From Serpula lacrymans var. lacrymans S7.9 (Eukaryota > Basidiomycota > Agaricomycetes > Boletales > Serpulaceae), in contig NW_006763294.1 of the NCBI RefSeq assembly GCF_000218685.1, positions 1,733,361 to 1,797,360 on the forward strand: a stretch of DNA of 64,000 nt, given 5' to 3'. Below the pieces are notes generated by a model, which was not told where the DNA came from, did no database searches, and worked only from the letters and a program-made list of their open reading frames with translations. A program made the position numbers and the translations under genes. Shown here in pieces: positions 10,101 to 22,157 of the stretch. How positions within the stretch are numbered: position 1 is the stretch's first letter; each line of letters opens with the position of its first letter.

Positions 10101-13100
10101 GGAATAAATGATATATCATTGAATCTTTCCGGGTCATAGTCAGGATATTTAGACATGTTATCCAGCAGATACTTGAAAGCAATAGGATGTAATTCTTCAT
10201 CCGGGCTAGAGCATAATCTGATAAGAATATCTAGTGGAGGGGAGCGACGAAGGCCCAATCGATACAGGAATTTCGCTGCATCAAAAGTATTGATAAGTAT
10301 GTATTTACTTGAAATGGTTTAACTGACCTTCTTCAGAGCTGCTTTTCCACTTGACCTGGTGTCCCCAATCAATGATAGGCAACTTCAGCTGGCGGAATAT
10401 AGTGCTGGGTTCATACAGGTCATATGCGCGGTAGCGAGCCCTCTTTTGAGTTTTCGTAGAATTTTCGTCTGGCTCCTCCTTTGTGAAAGCTGTAGTGGCC
10501 CTCAACCTGTCAACCTCCTCAGGAGTAAGAGTACTTTGGACAGCCACTAGATAGGTGGTCAGATCCGAGATGGTCCAGTCACCAGTCTTGATCATTCTGT
10601 GTAATTGAAGTTGACGTTACAATAAATATTTCAAGTTCACCACCGTACCTATCAAACACGACCTGCAAATCCACGTGCTTTCTCACCCCGATGCTAACGA
10701 GAATTTTCTCTAATGATAGCTTGATAGTCGTCCCGGATGGAAGAGTTACTATAGGAAGATCCTTGAAGATGTTGGCACTAGATAAATATGCTTCTCGAGG
10801 TAGCCTCATGCCTGACGACGTGGGTATGCATGTCTTGTCTTTCAAGCTTGTGGCGACTGTGTTGCGAGCTTCGTTCGACATGTTTGGCCAGCCACGCAAA
10901 ATAACCATTAAAACTCGTTCTGCCCATACAGGAGACTTGGTGATATCATTATCAACGTTAGCAGCCAGGACATCAGGCTTTAGAATATACTGTATCCAAT
11001 CTGCAATCGACAGCTCTCTCCATCCAAAAGATGACAGGCTTAGAGAATCAACGTGTTTGCTAACATTTAGAGGCAAGAGATGATCAGGAAGTGGGCCATC
11101 CAAAGGAATTAGTGGGCCCATATTCTTTGGATTTATGAAAGTCTGGACAGACGACAGGGGGAGTATCTTTTCGTCTGGACTGGCCGGCCTGCCAGAAGCC
11201 AATACAGCAGCGTTAATAAACTCCGTCCTAATTCGTGATAAGTTCGGATTATCGCCCTGTTTGCTCAAGCCGATCCACCACTTCAAACAAGCAATCATTT
11301 CCTCTTCACTGAGAGGTCTGGACCGCAATTCACCCAGTACGTCCATGAATGTGATATCTTTCAGCATTCCTCTGTCTTGGAGCGAGGCGGCCATACGAGG
11401 AATTTCGGTGATAATTCCCTCAGGAAGAACAGGTAACTGCTTCAGGAATGATGCGAACAGTGGATCGGGCATACGAACATCGAATGCGCTGCGCACACCA
11501 GCCGTAGATAATATACTGAAGGGATGTTGAGGGGAGCAAGCAAAGAAGGCGACCTCCAAGAGACGAGAAACGTCTGAAGATGGCGTAGACGGATGAAACG
11601 TGAAAAATTTGAGGGCATGCAAGAATCGGTTATGTAACCAAGCTCTTAGCTCAGAGTCAGGTTTGAAATCCGGCGTGGCAGCTGAGCTGGCTGCTCCTTC
11701 CCATAAGGCGCGAATGTTTACGAGTTCCATCTCATATGCCGTACGGCAGAGGAACCCACCTACGTAGAGTAGCTCCCTATTCCATACTGCACAATATGTT
11801 AATAGGAGATGAGCCATGGTCTTGCTTAGACTCACTTGCGACATTACGGTCACTGAATGGATTTTCTGTGAGTAACTTGGTAAATAAACAAAAAAAATCG
11901 AGGAACATACACTAAATCTATGGACTCTCGCTCGACCGTTGGGATGAAACGAGTAGCCATATGACCTCCTATCCCGGTCGTTTGTCCAGTGGCATGACCC
12001 TGAAAAATGATGAGCAAACCGGTACAACATTATGGCACTACAAACAGACGAACAATGAAAACGCGGGCAGAGCCAGACCTATCGTCACATTAGAAGGGAG
12101 GAGAACCTAGCACTCGATGACTTACCCATGAAGATCTGCGCGAAGGCCTTGGAAAATGCTTCCACCTGAAAAGGGCTGTTTCTCCTCCTCAGATATACTA
12201 GCGTCGTACTCGTCTTTGGCGGTCTAAAGGATATATTCAACATGAATTTCAAGAAGGAAACCTCCCACTACACTGACATATATAAGATTGTATTTCAGCT
12301 GCTGCGGAGGATTTTTTTTCGTGGAGCGATTCAATTCGGTCACCATCTTTTTATCCAATCGGACATCTACATCTGCCGAAAATATCAATAGTGTGACACT
12401 TGTCTCATGGACCTCCGTAGGATTCTTGTTTTCTGCGGGCGGCGCAGGCAGGGGTGTGGCCGTGCGCTGAGGGGTCGTAGTCCCGGTAAAACTCGAGAGA
12501 AGTGAAGAAAAGAATCCTCCTTGCGTTGATGGTTTGCTTTGCTTGACCACTGCAGTAATGGAAGGCTTCTCTGTTCCTACAGAATAAACTGCCTCCATAA
12601 CCTCTGCCTTAATCCTCATCTCTGTTGCTTGGTGAGTGTAAGACGAGGGCATATGCCAAAAATGACTTACGGGTAGAATTGATACCCTTGACATTCATTA
12701 TTCCCAAACCGCTAGTATTCTTAAGGCCCTTCAGAAGGCCAAGGTCCTTTGGGATACCAGTAGATTTGGTCAGACGTGTCAAACGTTGGTCGTCAAAATA
12801 AACGCTGATATCTGATAGGTGAGCCATAAATGTAATTGAGGAGGCCAAAAATCGCGTGAAGTCAAATGCTTTCGGTATTGGAGCAGCTTCTCTTAGAGTC
12901 ATTTCGAATGATGTCCAAGGGTCTGGACCACCCTCAGAGGGTAAATCGCCACGTTTTACACGTAGCTTGAGGAGATATTTGTGAGTGTTAAAGACTTCCA
13001 AAACATTGTACTCACTTGATCTTTATTATCCTTCCAGTAAAAGCGCATCCAGCGATCTTCACATTACGAGGTCAGAGTCGATGTGATACTATAGAATATA

Positions 13101-13830
13101 TATCTCACCCCCAGATGTCACAAAAGGCTCTTCCGTGACAGAAAACAGACTATAGAATCCTGTACAACTCAGTGTGAGCACTGATGTGGAAGGACTTCAC
13201 CACAAATCTTACTTACCAACTCCAAAGGCACCAATCTTATCCTCATCTGGATTGCCTTCCGCTATTGAGAAACTGAGTAACGGAACAACAGCATACACTT
13301 GTGGAAGTTACCGATTTTCCTAAGACGATCCCAGTCCTCATTTCTAAAAGCCATGCCATTATTTCTGAATGTCCACTGTGAAACCTGATAAAATGAAAGT
13401 TCACGGTATGTACATGAGTCAAGAGTAAAAACGTAACATACTACCGTAGTTTTCAAGTCGGAAAGAACTGGCTTCTCAGTGTAGTACTCCTGTGCAATCT
13501 TGCCAGACTTCCTCTTCACATAGTCTTCAGTTTCAAATCGAATCTCCACTGAAGTCGATTGAGCATCATCTGAGTTCTGTAGAAGTTCTCTAAAAACTAG
13601 AAATTATTGATATTTGAATTTATGAAACGAGCTGCAGCTTATAAAACACGCAAGCGCACCAGTAAATTCCCCAGAATATCGAGCGAGCACTTTGTCAATC
13701 AAGGCACGCTGGTTGACTTCAACAGATTCGTCGTATCCTGTTTCCCACTATACTCAAACATTTCAACGACAATTCCAATTATCGTATTTCCAGTTAGTGT
13801 GCATACCAATGCATCCTTGTCGTAAACCAT
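7122..13830 (-). CDS. Large GHKL-ATPase protein of the DUF3684 (sacsin/Nov-like) family
   Basis: The start at 13830 gives MVYDKDAL, an intron, then WETGYDESVEVNQRALIDKVLARYSGEFT. The GHKL ATP-binding fold follows: N-box RELLQNSDDAQ, a G1-like region FRNNGMAFRNEDW, and a G2 loop in KIGAFGVGFYSLFSVTEEPF. A long middle region includes RWMRFYWKD, GHATGQTTGIGGHMATRFIP and EMELVNIRALW (11.7 kb), and a Pro-rich low-complexity segment at ~7974-8498. The C-terminus is LAHEIAHNLVQPHNSEHEFYFS. The product is roughly 1,700 residues from more than 20 exons. Fungal DUF3684 proteins share the Hsp90-like N-terminal ATPase with sacsin, but their molecular role is not established; a chaperone-like function is only inference. 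The His-x3-His (HEIAH) near the C-terminus resembles a metal-binding helix, but no protease assignment is justified. The frame is open throughout with plausible splice sites. Confidence 0.85.
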
Positions 13831-14764
13831 GCTCTATGTGTCAGGCCTTCTAAAGCTGCTGGAAGAGCGTGTTCTGCTATATCAATCTGCCTCAACTATG
13901 TTCAGAGATGTAGGGCCGTTGAGGGTGTCGTTAAGTGTCGTGCAGTGCTTTGGCAGATGGGTATACTGCGTTTGTGATGGGAGTCGTGCTTGCCAAATGT
14001 GTGTATCTGTTGCAGATCTATAAATCTTGTGTGATGACTGAAGTAATTAACTTTTTCCTGTTGTCCTGTCGATTTCTACGGAATTCTAGACAGAAGTCTG
14101 AACTATAGCAGAATGGATGAGGATCGTGGTATGACTGGTAGCGACTGCATACAGCCTCAATAAGACCCTAGTAGCGATTACGTAATATTTAATTTCAGCT
14201 CAGTGGCAGTCTTGTAGCTCGCGTTTGCTGGCGGTGAACCTCCATATAATTGATAAAATTACTGTGGGCATTTATATTGTGGAACAAAACAACTTCAAGG
14301 CTATAATTATATACCAGCTTAAACCACAATGGCAAGATGGCAAAAAGTCGAAGACTATCTAATGCACATGCACAGGCAAACATAGTAGTAGAAAGACACA
14401 ATCGACGATATTGACATTGCACTTGCGAAGGATATAGGAACATAGCAGTAAAACAAGGATCAGACAAAAGTCAATCCATACCTCCACATGAATTGTGGGT
14501 ACTAGTACTTGAAATATAAGTGCAACTTGCATGATGGTGACGGTAATGCAAATAAATGCGATGCGGGGGAAATATGAAAATATGAACGAGCGACGGTCCC
14601 ATTGCGTATAAATGAACTCCATAACTGCTAATGATGCGGACATAAGATTTCTAGAATGGAATGTAAAAGCAAACATGTGAACTGAGGCGCGGGGCGCGAC
14701 TTGAGTTGACTTGGGGAATGCCAGAATCCGTGGAGTTGAGTAACATTGCGTGAAGTGAGTTTAA
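13831..14764. other. Intergenic region upstream of the DUF3684 gene
   Basis: This 934 bp AT-rich stretch must hold the DUF3684 promoter and the 3' UTR of the next minus-strand gene. Hydrophobic open frames near 14.2-14.7 kb are composition artefacts of AT-rich DNA; I see no supported gene. Confidence 0.5.
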
Positions 14765-16207
14765 TTAGCGGCTTCCAGTCAAGAGAACTGTGAACCAGCC
14801 AAACATAGCCATCAAAAATCGAACCATCCACGCTGGATCAGCACCGATGCCGAGTCCAGGCCGAAGCTGCATAGCTAAAGCTAAATCAAATTCTGGGACT
14901 GCGCGGTATGCACGGTTGCGAGAAAACACGAGTGCTGACGAGTCCTCGGAAGGTGGTTGCAGCTGGGGAGCAACAGTCAGGGAAGGTGACCCTGCTGCGC
15001 GAAGGGACCATGAAGGGCGAGATACCGGAGACGAGGAAACATCACGCATTTGAAGCGGACGTCGATCAGGTGAACGGGATGCAGAAGAGAAGACATCGTC
15101 CGAGGATATGTTCTTCAAAATGAGGTTCGGGCTTCCAATTATATCGGTGGTATGCGAAGATAATTCCAGGGTGGGGAGAAGGGGACTGAGGTCTAGCGCG
15201 TCATGGAACTTCTCGTCGATGTCTTCTTCGTCTAGAAGTTCTTGGGGCGGGTCAACTCTGAGAAGAAAACTACGAGGCTTCTCGGGGCTGCAGAGTTTGG
15301 CACCGTCTGCCACGTCACTCTGTGCATCGAGCAAGTCATCACGCAAGGCAACAGCCTGCTCTACTTTCTCGTTCTCTTCAGCATATAGCGCGCTTTTCTC
15401 CTCTAACAAAGGTCCATTCGAGGGTGGTCCAGCATAGAACACGCCATGCTGCTTTTCGAGTCGGGGCAACAACTCCCAAGCATTTTGCGAGGCGAGGACG
15501 CGAGATTGCATTAGCTTACTGATGTAGAGCACTAGCGCGATGCAAGATAACGCTAAGATGGCAGCGATGCAGGAAAAAACCACCACGAGAATTGGAGGAG
15601 AATTCATCAGAGACATCTCAGAAGGTGGCAATAAAGTCGAGTCTTCACTCCGTTCTGAATTCTCATCCATCTTGGCGAGGTCCGTATTCGGCGATGCGAG
15701 CCTTGATAGACTCGCAATGTCCTCGTCCTGGCGCCAGACGCGGAATCCGCCATCCGCCGCGTCTAGCTTGCTCAACATATCGTAGAGCTTCTTCTCCTCT
15801 TCAGTTTGTGAATCGCTGGTAGTCAAAGGCACGACTGCCATGACAGATTCATCATCTAATTGCGAGAGATACTCATTCTGCTCATCTGCAGATATGACTT
15901 TCACGTCCAGAGTACCACTTTGTCCAGAAGCAGCATCTGGGAGGTGACTGGAGCCGAAAGAACTGAGCGGGAATGCGAGTTATTAGATATTTAGGACCAG
16001 CTCACCCTACGCGAGACTGAAAGACAGCTTGCACTGTACTTTGCACATCAGTGGACACGCCAATACTGCTATTATTACTAGGTCAACTGCAAATCTACTT
16101 GAGTGACACTGACACGTTACAACTTACAACTCAGCCTCGGGTATGATGGGACGTGCGGTGACGACCAGCGCAAGGAGAGATACAGACGCAAGTATAGTCA
16201 CAGTCAT
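14765..16207 (-). CDS. Single-pass membrane protein with signal peptide, function unknown
   Basis: The start at 16207 gives MTVTILASVSLLALVVTARP, a clear signal peptide. Two introns follow. The acceptor before TAATAATAGC (~16085) and the donor GGTGAGC near 16005 join the exons in frame through FNNSSIGVSTDVQ, ending SRVGSFGSSHLPDA. A ~380 residue exon then holds an acidic extracellular or lumenal region, one transmembrane segment (ILVVVFSCIAAILALSCIALVLYI) and an acidic/Ser-Pro-rich tail ending WFTVLLTGSR, whose last ~20 residues are again hydrophobic. A signal peptide, central TM helix and long charged tail resemble a type I receptor or sorting protein, but I recognise no domain. The neighbour at 16814 is divergent. 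Confidence 0.75.
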
Positions 16208-16331
16208 AGGAATGATCTGAAGCTGTGAAATAAAGAATAAGAAAATCGTGAACGTCGTCAGTGGACGTAGAGAGCGCCCGACGATGTTGTGGTTCCGCCA
16301 GCACCTTGAGGTCAGACACGCTGCAGCTTGC

Positions 16332-16362
16332 CACGTGAGGTAACCGAGGTTAGGGTTAGGGT
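16332..16362. promoter_or_regulatory. E-box and telobox in a divergent promoter
   Basis: CACGTG at 16332-16337 is followed by GTTAGGGTTAGGGT at 16349-16362, two perfect TTAGGG units. The pair lies ~125 bp upstream of the minus-strand membrane-protein start and ~450 bp upstream of the plus-strand gene at 16814. CACGTG is the core site of bHLH factors and TTAGGG arrays bind Tbf1/TRF-like proteins in fungi. Use as a promoter element here is inferred. Confidence 0.45.
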
Positions 16363-16813
16363 CCAAATTGGTTCCAGTCTACGCACTGCAACCAAACACT
16401 GGCACGAAAGCTCCTTACCGGCGCCGTTATAGGCTCTGTCCTGGATTTCGGTTATACTTTATATTGTCAAATATACAACATCTGGAGCCTTATTATCTAT
16501 CGCGGTGTCGCTGATTCTTGACTTCATGTATGGCCCGTCGACCCACCCCACCTCATTCAAAGACTTCTTTTCACCCACCCAATGACCCTGCAACTTATCG
16601 CGACTTGCTCCTGTTTGAAGAGCGATTAAAGACAAATGCTGCAAATTTGCAACGTAGAAAGTCTCGTTATCAGTGTGCGTCACGCTCTGTATGTCTGTGT
16701 CTGCAGTGTATGTTTCATCTGAGACGCTCCACGTTGCAGTATTTCTAGGACAACTTATACTCGTTATTGGATTCTTACTTTCGGAGGTTCTCTTGCAGAC
16801 CGCCTTCCTTACT

Positions 16814-17639
16814 ATGCCTTACAAGCTCGTGCTTCAGAAGGCTCTACCGGAGATCTACACTGTCGACAAAGAGGTCACCCCTCATCCGCACCTTGCGTCA
16901 GGTTTACTATTCGTATCTGTGACCACTCTAGTCTTGTTCTTTGCTAGTGGTATGTATTCTGAAAAAATCGCGTACGCTAATCGGTATGTATGCTCCTCCC
17001 TGGAATCAGTTGTTCTGTGTTACAGACTGCCTCGTCTACAGATATGTTCCTCACGCTAACAAAGCTTTGCGAAATTTTAACATGTATTTAAACATGCGCA
17101 CACCTTCGTTACGCTCAAAAATCTCCTTCAACCCGCTGTCGTTTCTATTTCCTCGACCTGCACCAATTCCACCCGACTCTGGATCCAGGCAGCACTCTCC
17201 CACCCGAGCAAACGTCGAGCGGAACTCGTCTATCCCCATTTCTCCTATACCTCCGTCAAGCAATCCGCGTGGTGAACTCATATTCTCCTCTCGAGTGGAT
17301 CGCCCGTTTCGTGAGTCGTACGAGCGTTACCGTTCCGCATTTGAGCGGAAACGGGACGAGCGCGAGCGGACGGCTGCATCCAAAACATGGATCGGATGGA
17401 TTCGTTTAAAGATGCCTTGGAATAAAGGCTATCCTCCGCCAGCGATGTATCCCGCAGGAACAACCCCATTGCGCACACCGTCGTCCTCGTTGAGAGGGCG
17501 GGCCTCTGGAAGTTCAGGACCAACGCCCACCTCGTCTAGGCGGTCGAGTCCAATGCCTGGCAGCTCAAGGAGTAGGACGCCTCCTACCCGTCCGCCTTTT
17601 CCGGGAGGAGCTCGCAACGAGGGCAGAGGCAGTGAATAA
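16814..17639 (+). CDS. Small membrane protein with basic Pro/Ser-rich tail, unknown function
   Basis: There are two exons, 16814-16949 and 17026-17639, with intron GTATGT..TTACAG, giving 249 residues. The chosen start MPYKLVLQKALPEIYTV is followed by one membrane segment (LASGLLFVSVTTLVLFFA), then DCLVYRYVPHANKALRNFN. A long tail is rich in Pro, Ser and Arg with a basic FRESYERYRSAFERKRDERE segment and C-terminal SSRRSSPMPGSSRSRTPP repeats. In-frame upstream ATGs exist but add no conserved-looking sequence. I do not recognise the family. The tail composition suggests a disordered cytosolic region that could be phosphorylated. Confidence 0.65.
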
Positions 17640-18605
17640 AATGCCTAGGGCTGGAAGGGTGATGAGTCATTGCCGTCTACGGTTTTTCATAAGGGCCCAG
17701 GTCTCAAAGCATGCGATCCGCACGATTTTCATGCCTAGCCTTTCCTTTGCTGCGTAGGTTACGGCCAAGTATTGTGAAAGATGCGGATAATAAAGAACTG
17801 GGGTATTGGTGAATCCTTGGTCCGAATCTCACTATACACGGACAATGGATCCGCAGACAGTGTAGGAGTCGCATTCACCAGCTGACATTGTATCAAGTTG
17901 GAAAGTGTTGTCAGCCGGCATCGCTCAAATAGATGTTCATCATCTCATTCTGAGACTAGTACTACAAATGAAGGAACTCCTGGTGGCCGGCAACAGGCTC
18001 TCGAACGTGCCATTACAGCCTCAGGACCGATTAAAATGGCGAGTTCAAAGAACGCTCCACGCCCTATTTAGAAGTCGAAGTTGTCCTTTTGACGTACTTG
18101 AGAAGGTTAATAACGCCAGTTTGCAATCAGTTCTCGCGAATTAGGGTCTCCGATTTCAGCATGAGAAAGCTTGTACTTTTCCTGAAAAATGGGCATGGGA
18201 GCGACCTGTTATTGTATTGCGTGTGTTCAGCTCCCACATGGACCCATGCCGTCTGACCCATGTTCGCTGTCGGGGCTGTTTAGCAACTCAAAAACCATAA
18301 TTTGTTTCTTTGTCTATTATTTTAATTACGTGACTGCGTGAGTTCCCGATCTTTTTTCGCAAGGGAAATACCGCGGCCGGCGGCGTGACCATGAAAAGAC
18401 AGAGATGTGAACTCCGGAAATACTTGGCAAATAACAAACAGGCAACAGGAAGCTTAAGGGGAAACCAGACGTTGTTCGGTAGTCTGATAGCAATACACGA
18501 AATGCCACGAGGATCCAGCGAGTTTTGGCACTCGAGCCCTTCTTGTCTCCCACCTCCATCCTCTCCTCTGTAGCATCACTTTCGACGTTGCTTGGGGTTC
18601 ACACT
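17640..18605. other. Intergenic region upstream of an MFS transporter
   Basis: This 966 bp stretch lies between two plus-strand genes. It should hold the 3' UTR of the small membrane protein and the promoter of the transporter. I see no gene or RNA that I can support. Confidence 0.5.
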
Positions 18606-20636
18606 ATGTCCAACCACAGCGAAGACCGCACGATCACTGCCACACCCGTCCAAGGATGCCATGAGACACTCGAGAAGGACCACCAGCAGCTCGAGAGCCA
18701 GCAGGCGCCCGTGTCTGCCGCAGCGCCGCCAGATGGAGGTATGGAGGCTTGGTTGACTGTCGCAGGAGCGTATGTGTTATTCGCCTTGAAGTCGCTTTGT
18801 TGTGCTAAACATGCTTTAGATGTATGATAAACTTCTGCACGTTTGGGTATGCCTCTTCGCAGAGAACTTAGTTACAATAGCACCGCTTATTTGTCACGGC
18901 CTTGACAGCTACATCAACGCATTTGGGGTTTACCAAGGTGAGTTCTTCAGTTGAATTCCGTCCAGTCTCACAGTCGTAATTACGCATATTTTGTTTCCTT
19001 TTGCAGACTATTACACCCGCGTCCTTCTCTCAGATAGAACGGCGTCCGACATAAGGTTGGGACAATGGGAATTGCAGTTAATCCAAATCAAATTAATCAA
19101 TCTTTCCAGTTGGATAGGTAGCTTCCAGTTATTCATGCTATATGCCCCCGGAGCGCTAGTCGGAAAAGCATTTGATGCCGGTTACTTGTAAGTCTTTATT
19201 CTCAGTGAAATCAAACTTCCAGCTTTAATGACGAGTACAATCGTAGCCATCACCTATCAAGTATAGGGATCATCTTGTATGTCTTCTCGATGTTCATGCT
19301 TTCACTCGTACAACCGGGCCAATATTATCAGGTACTTTTTATTATCTTCTCATCGTTATATCGATAAAACTGTGAATAGATCTTCTTGAGTCATGGTGTC
19401 GGGATGGGTATCGGGCAAGGACTGTTGTATGTGCCCTCGTTGAGCATCGTTGCTCATCACTTCAAGCGTAGACGAGCGCTGGCTACAGGTATCGTGGTGT
19501 CTGGTGCTTCAGCGGGCGGAATAATCTTCCCAATCATGCTCAATATACTCTTCGCTGAATCTGGAATCGGTTTTGCAAACGGAGTTCGTGCTAGCGCTGC
19601 GTTAGTCGCCGGGTTGCTATTCATCGCGAAATTTTTGATGAAGACACGACCGCCTCCGAAAATGCCATCGTCCACGGGCTCCACGGGTTCCACGTATATC
19701 AAGGATATTCTTACGGATGGCGCGTATATATGGTCCATAGCAGGGTACGGTTTCGAATATATTGATGTAATGAATTTCCACTGATCGTCACTTCATTATC
19801 AGTGCATTCTTAGTCAATGTTGGGATGTTCTTTCCATGTACGCAAACCAATCAACCTGACATATAGTATCTCCTCACGAGTTTCATACCGTCCTCAGTTT
19901 TTTATCTGGAGCTCTTCTCGACGGCACATAACATCAGTGATCAGCTCGCATTCTATTCAGTATGCATTCTTTATGGGTCTTTCTTACGCTAGCAAGTACT
20001 TACCACACCCATTAGCTGGCTATGCTCAATGCAGGAAGCTTGGTTGGTCGGGTGATACCTACATTTTTGGCTGATCGTATAGGAGTGTACAACATGCTTT
20101 TACCAAGCATCTTCATGTCTGCAGTCACTCTGTTTGGTCTTATTGGCGCCAATAACACGGGATCCGTATATGCATTGGCAGTATTGTTTGGTTTCTCATC
20201 AGGAGCATGTGTGTGCGTATTTTTGCGGGCATTGAAACCTACTGAATGCTTGTTTCTACTAGACGTTTCCCTCATTCCTTCTCTTCTAGCCACGCTCTGT
20301 CGCCATATGGGAGAGATCGGGTGAGTGTCTATTCCAGTTACCTGCCTGCCCCCTTGTGGTGACCTGGCATGTTGCATTCTAGAATCCGAATCGGAATAGC
20401 ATTTTCTGTCGTGGCTGTAGCCATGCTCATTGGCACGCCAGTGAACGGAGCAATACTGGGACGTGCATACAGTTGGAATTCGGCTATCATATTTTCAGGG
20501 GTGAGTCATCGGTGTCTTTGTATATTGTCATCATCGTGCTCACCCGCTGATGCAGATATGCATCTCTGCCGGTTTGATACTGATGGTCATTTCGAGAGTC
20601 ATTTTTGTCCGACGTAAAAGAAATCAGCAGGACTGA
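18606..20636 (+). CDS. MFS transporter, monocarboxylate permease type
   Basis: The start MSNHSEDRTIT leads a ~45 residue polar head, then PPDGGMEAWLTVAGAW, the hallmark entry to TM1 of fungal monocarboxylate-permease-like MFS proteins (family motif 'PDGGxxAWxxVxG'). TM segments follow through FGYINAFGVYQDYY, SWIGSFQLFMLYAPGALVGKAFD, GVGMGIGQGLLYVPSLSIVAHHFKRRRALATGIVVSGASAGG and, after the central loop, LNAGSLVGRVIPTFLADRIG to a basic C-terminus ending RKRNQQD. Introns of ~50-60 nt restore the frame at every gap (for example SDI|SWIGS at ~19053 and SGA|YVSLIP at ~20210). The family moves small carboxylates, or steroids and other organics, across the plasma membrane; the substrate is unknown. 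The gene is intact. Confidence 0.85.
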
Positions 20637-21088
20637 AGCACACGATTTGCACGACTAACGTTCGCGAGGTTTGGTACACTGACGACTGCATATATCACGC
20701 ACCACATAGACAACACTAATAACCATGCAGCTATCTTTACAGTATTATTATCATCTCCATCTACGTGCATCTAACTCGATAGACAGACATTCACTTATGC
20801 ATGTAATTTACAGAGACCATACGTACGAATCAGCCGCTTTGAACGTTTTTGAGCCCTTTTTTCTGGTCAGGGACTGCCTCGCATTTGAGTCATTGAGTGC
20901 TGCTTGCCGCAAGGGCTCGAACAGTCGAGAGCCATCGGTGGCTTAGAGGTAGTGCTCTCTATGATCTCGTGGTACGGAAGCATCCGGCGTCCAGCAGCGT
21001 GTCCGGGGTCTATCAGAAGATTCTAAGCGAGTCCCACTCTAAAATCCTAATCAGCGGTCAGTGGCAAGGCTTTTCTTCTTGTTTCCCA
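20637..21088. other. Intergenic spacer upstream of HIS2
   Basis: This 452 bp stretch lies between the transporter stop and the HIS2 start. I see no gene; open frames here read into HIS2 without a conserved extension. Confidence 0.5.
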
Positions 21089-22157
21089 ATGCCTCATTCT
21101 CATCACTCCCACTCAGGCCAGTTCTGCAAACATGCATCCGGGCTCTTGGAGGATGTCGTGCTCACCGCACTCAGCAAAGGTTTTGTGCTTTATGGTCTCA
21201 CAGAACATGTTCCTCGCTATAGATTGGATGATCTCTACCCAGAAGAGGTGACTGGCAGTGCTTGTCCAGCTGTCTTCTGATTAATCCGGCTAGTACAAAT
21301 AGGATGGTTTGTCGCTTGATGTCCTCTTGAAGCAATTCGAAGACTTTCTCGATGAAGCACACCGTCTTAAAACTGCCTATGCTTCTCGCATAACCCTTTT
21401 AGTTGGGCTCGAGACCGAATTTATCACCCCCACTGATCTCGACCATCTCGATGATCTTCTGAAACGTACTGCGGGGCGTGTTGATTATGTCGTGGGTTCT
21501 CTGCATCATGTCAATTCCATTCCCATCGACTTCGATCGCACTACATTTCAAAATGCGCTATTCAGTTTTTCGGTAGAGAATCAGGCCCAAGGTCTACATG
21601 CTGCAACCGACCAAATGGATAGCTTTCTCTCCGCTTACTTTGATTCTCAATATGAGCTCTTCAAGCGCTGTCAACCGGAAATTATAGGTCACATCGATCT
21701 ATGCCGTCTCTATGATCCATTGATACAGTTCAAGGATTATCCTTCAGCCTGGTCCAAGCTGGAAAGGAATGTTCTATTCGCCATCGGCTATGGCGCTTTA
21801 TTCGAAGTTAACGCGGCTGCATTAAAAAAGGGCTGGAAGACTGCATATCCAGGGGAAGATGTCCTAGAGGTATGCGGAGTTACGCGTCCCTTGCGCCCCC
21901 AAACTCACCATCGACTCTAGCTCATTATCCAACACGGAGGTCGATTTGCCCTCTCCGACGATAGCCACGGTCCTCAGTCCGTGGGGTTGAATTATAATCG
22001 CATGGCAACATATCTGCGACAAATGGGAGTTACGGAGATCTGGTATCTTCAGCAGTCTTTGGCACCTAATGCAGCAGGCCGACATGTTTCCGCCGTCAAG
22101 ACCGGCGGATATTGGTGGGAACACCAATTTTGGGCAGAAGAGTGGTTGAGAGCATGA
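21089..22157 (+). CDS. HIS2: Histidinol-phosphatase, PHP family
   Basis: The product starts MPHSHHSHSGQFCKHA, carrying the PHP metal-binding HxH cluster. It continues YGLTEHVPRYRLDDLYPEE, an intron (to ~21302), then LLVGLETEFI, DYVVGSLHHVNSIPIDF, IIGHIDLCRLYDPL and, after a second intron (~21870-21919), IIQHGGRFALSDDSHGPQSVGLNY. These are the motifs of fungal histidinol-phosphatase, which dephosphorylates L-histidinol phosphate in the penultimate stages of histidine biosynthesis. The protein is ~320 residues, about the normal size for the family, and complete. The upstream in-frame codons carry no conserved sequence, so the MPHSHHSHSG start is preferred. Confidence 0.93.

Noticed and set aside
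14195..14676. Hydrophobic minus-strand open frames resembling a small membrane protein
   Set aside because: AT-rich composition gives Phe/Ile/Leu runs; no conserved motif and no intron structure like neighbouring genes.
20925..20950. tRNA-like stretch GGCTCGAACAGTCGAGAGCC
   Set aside because: It is only a short hairpin; no D-arm, anticodon arm or acceptor pairing can be drawn around it.
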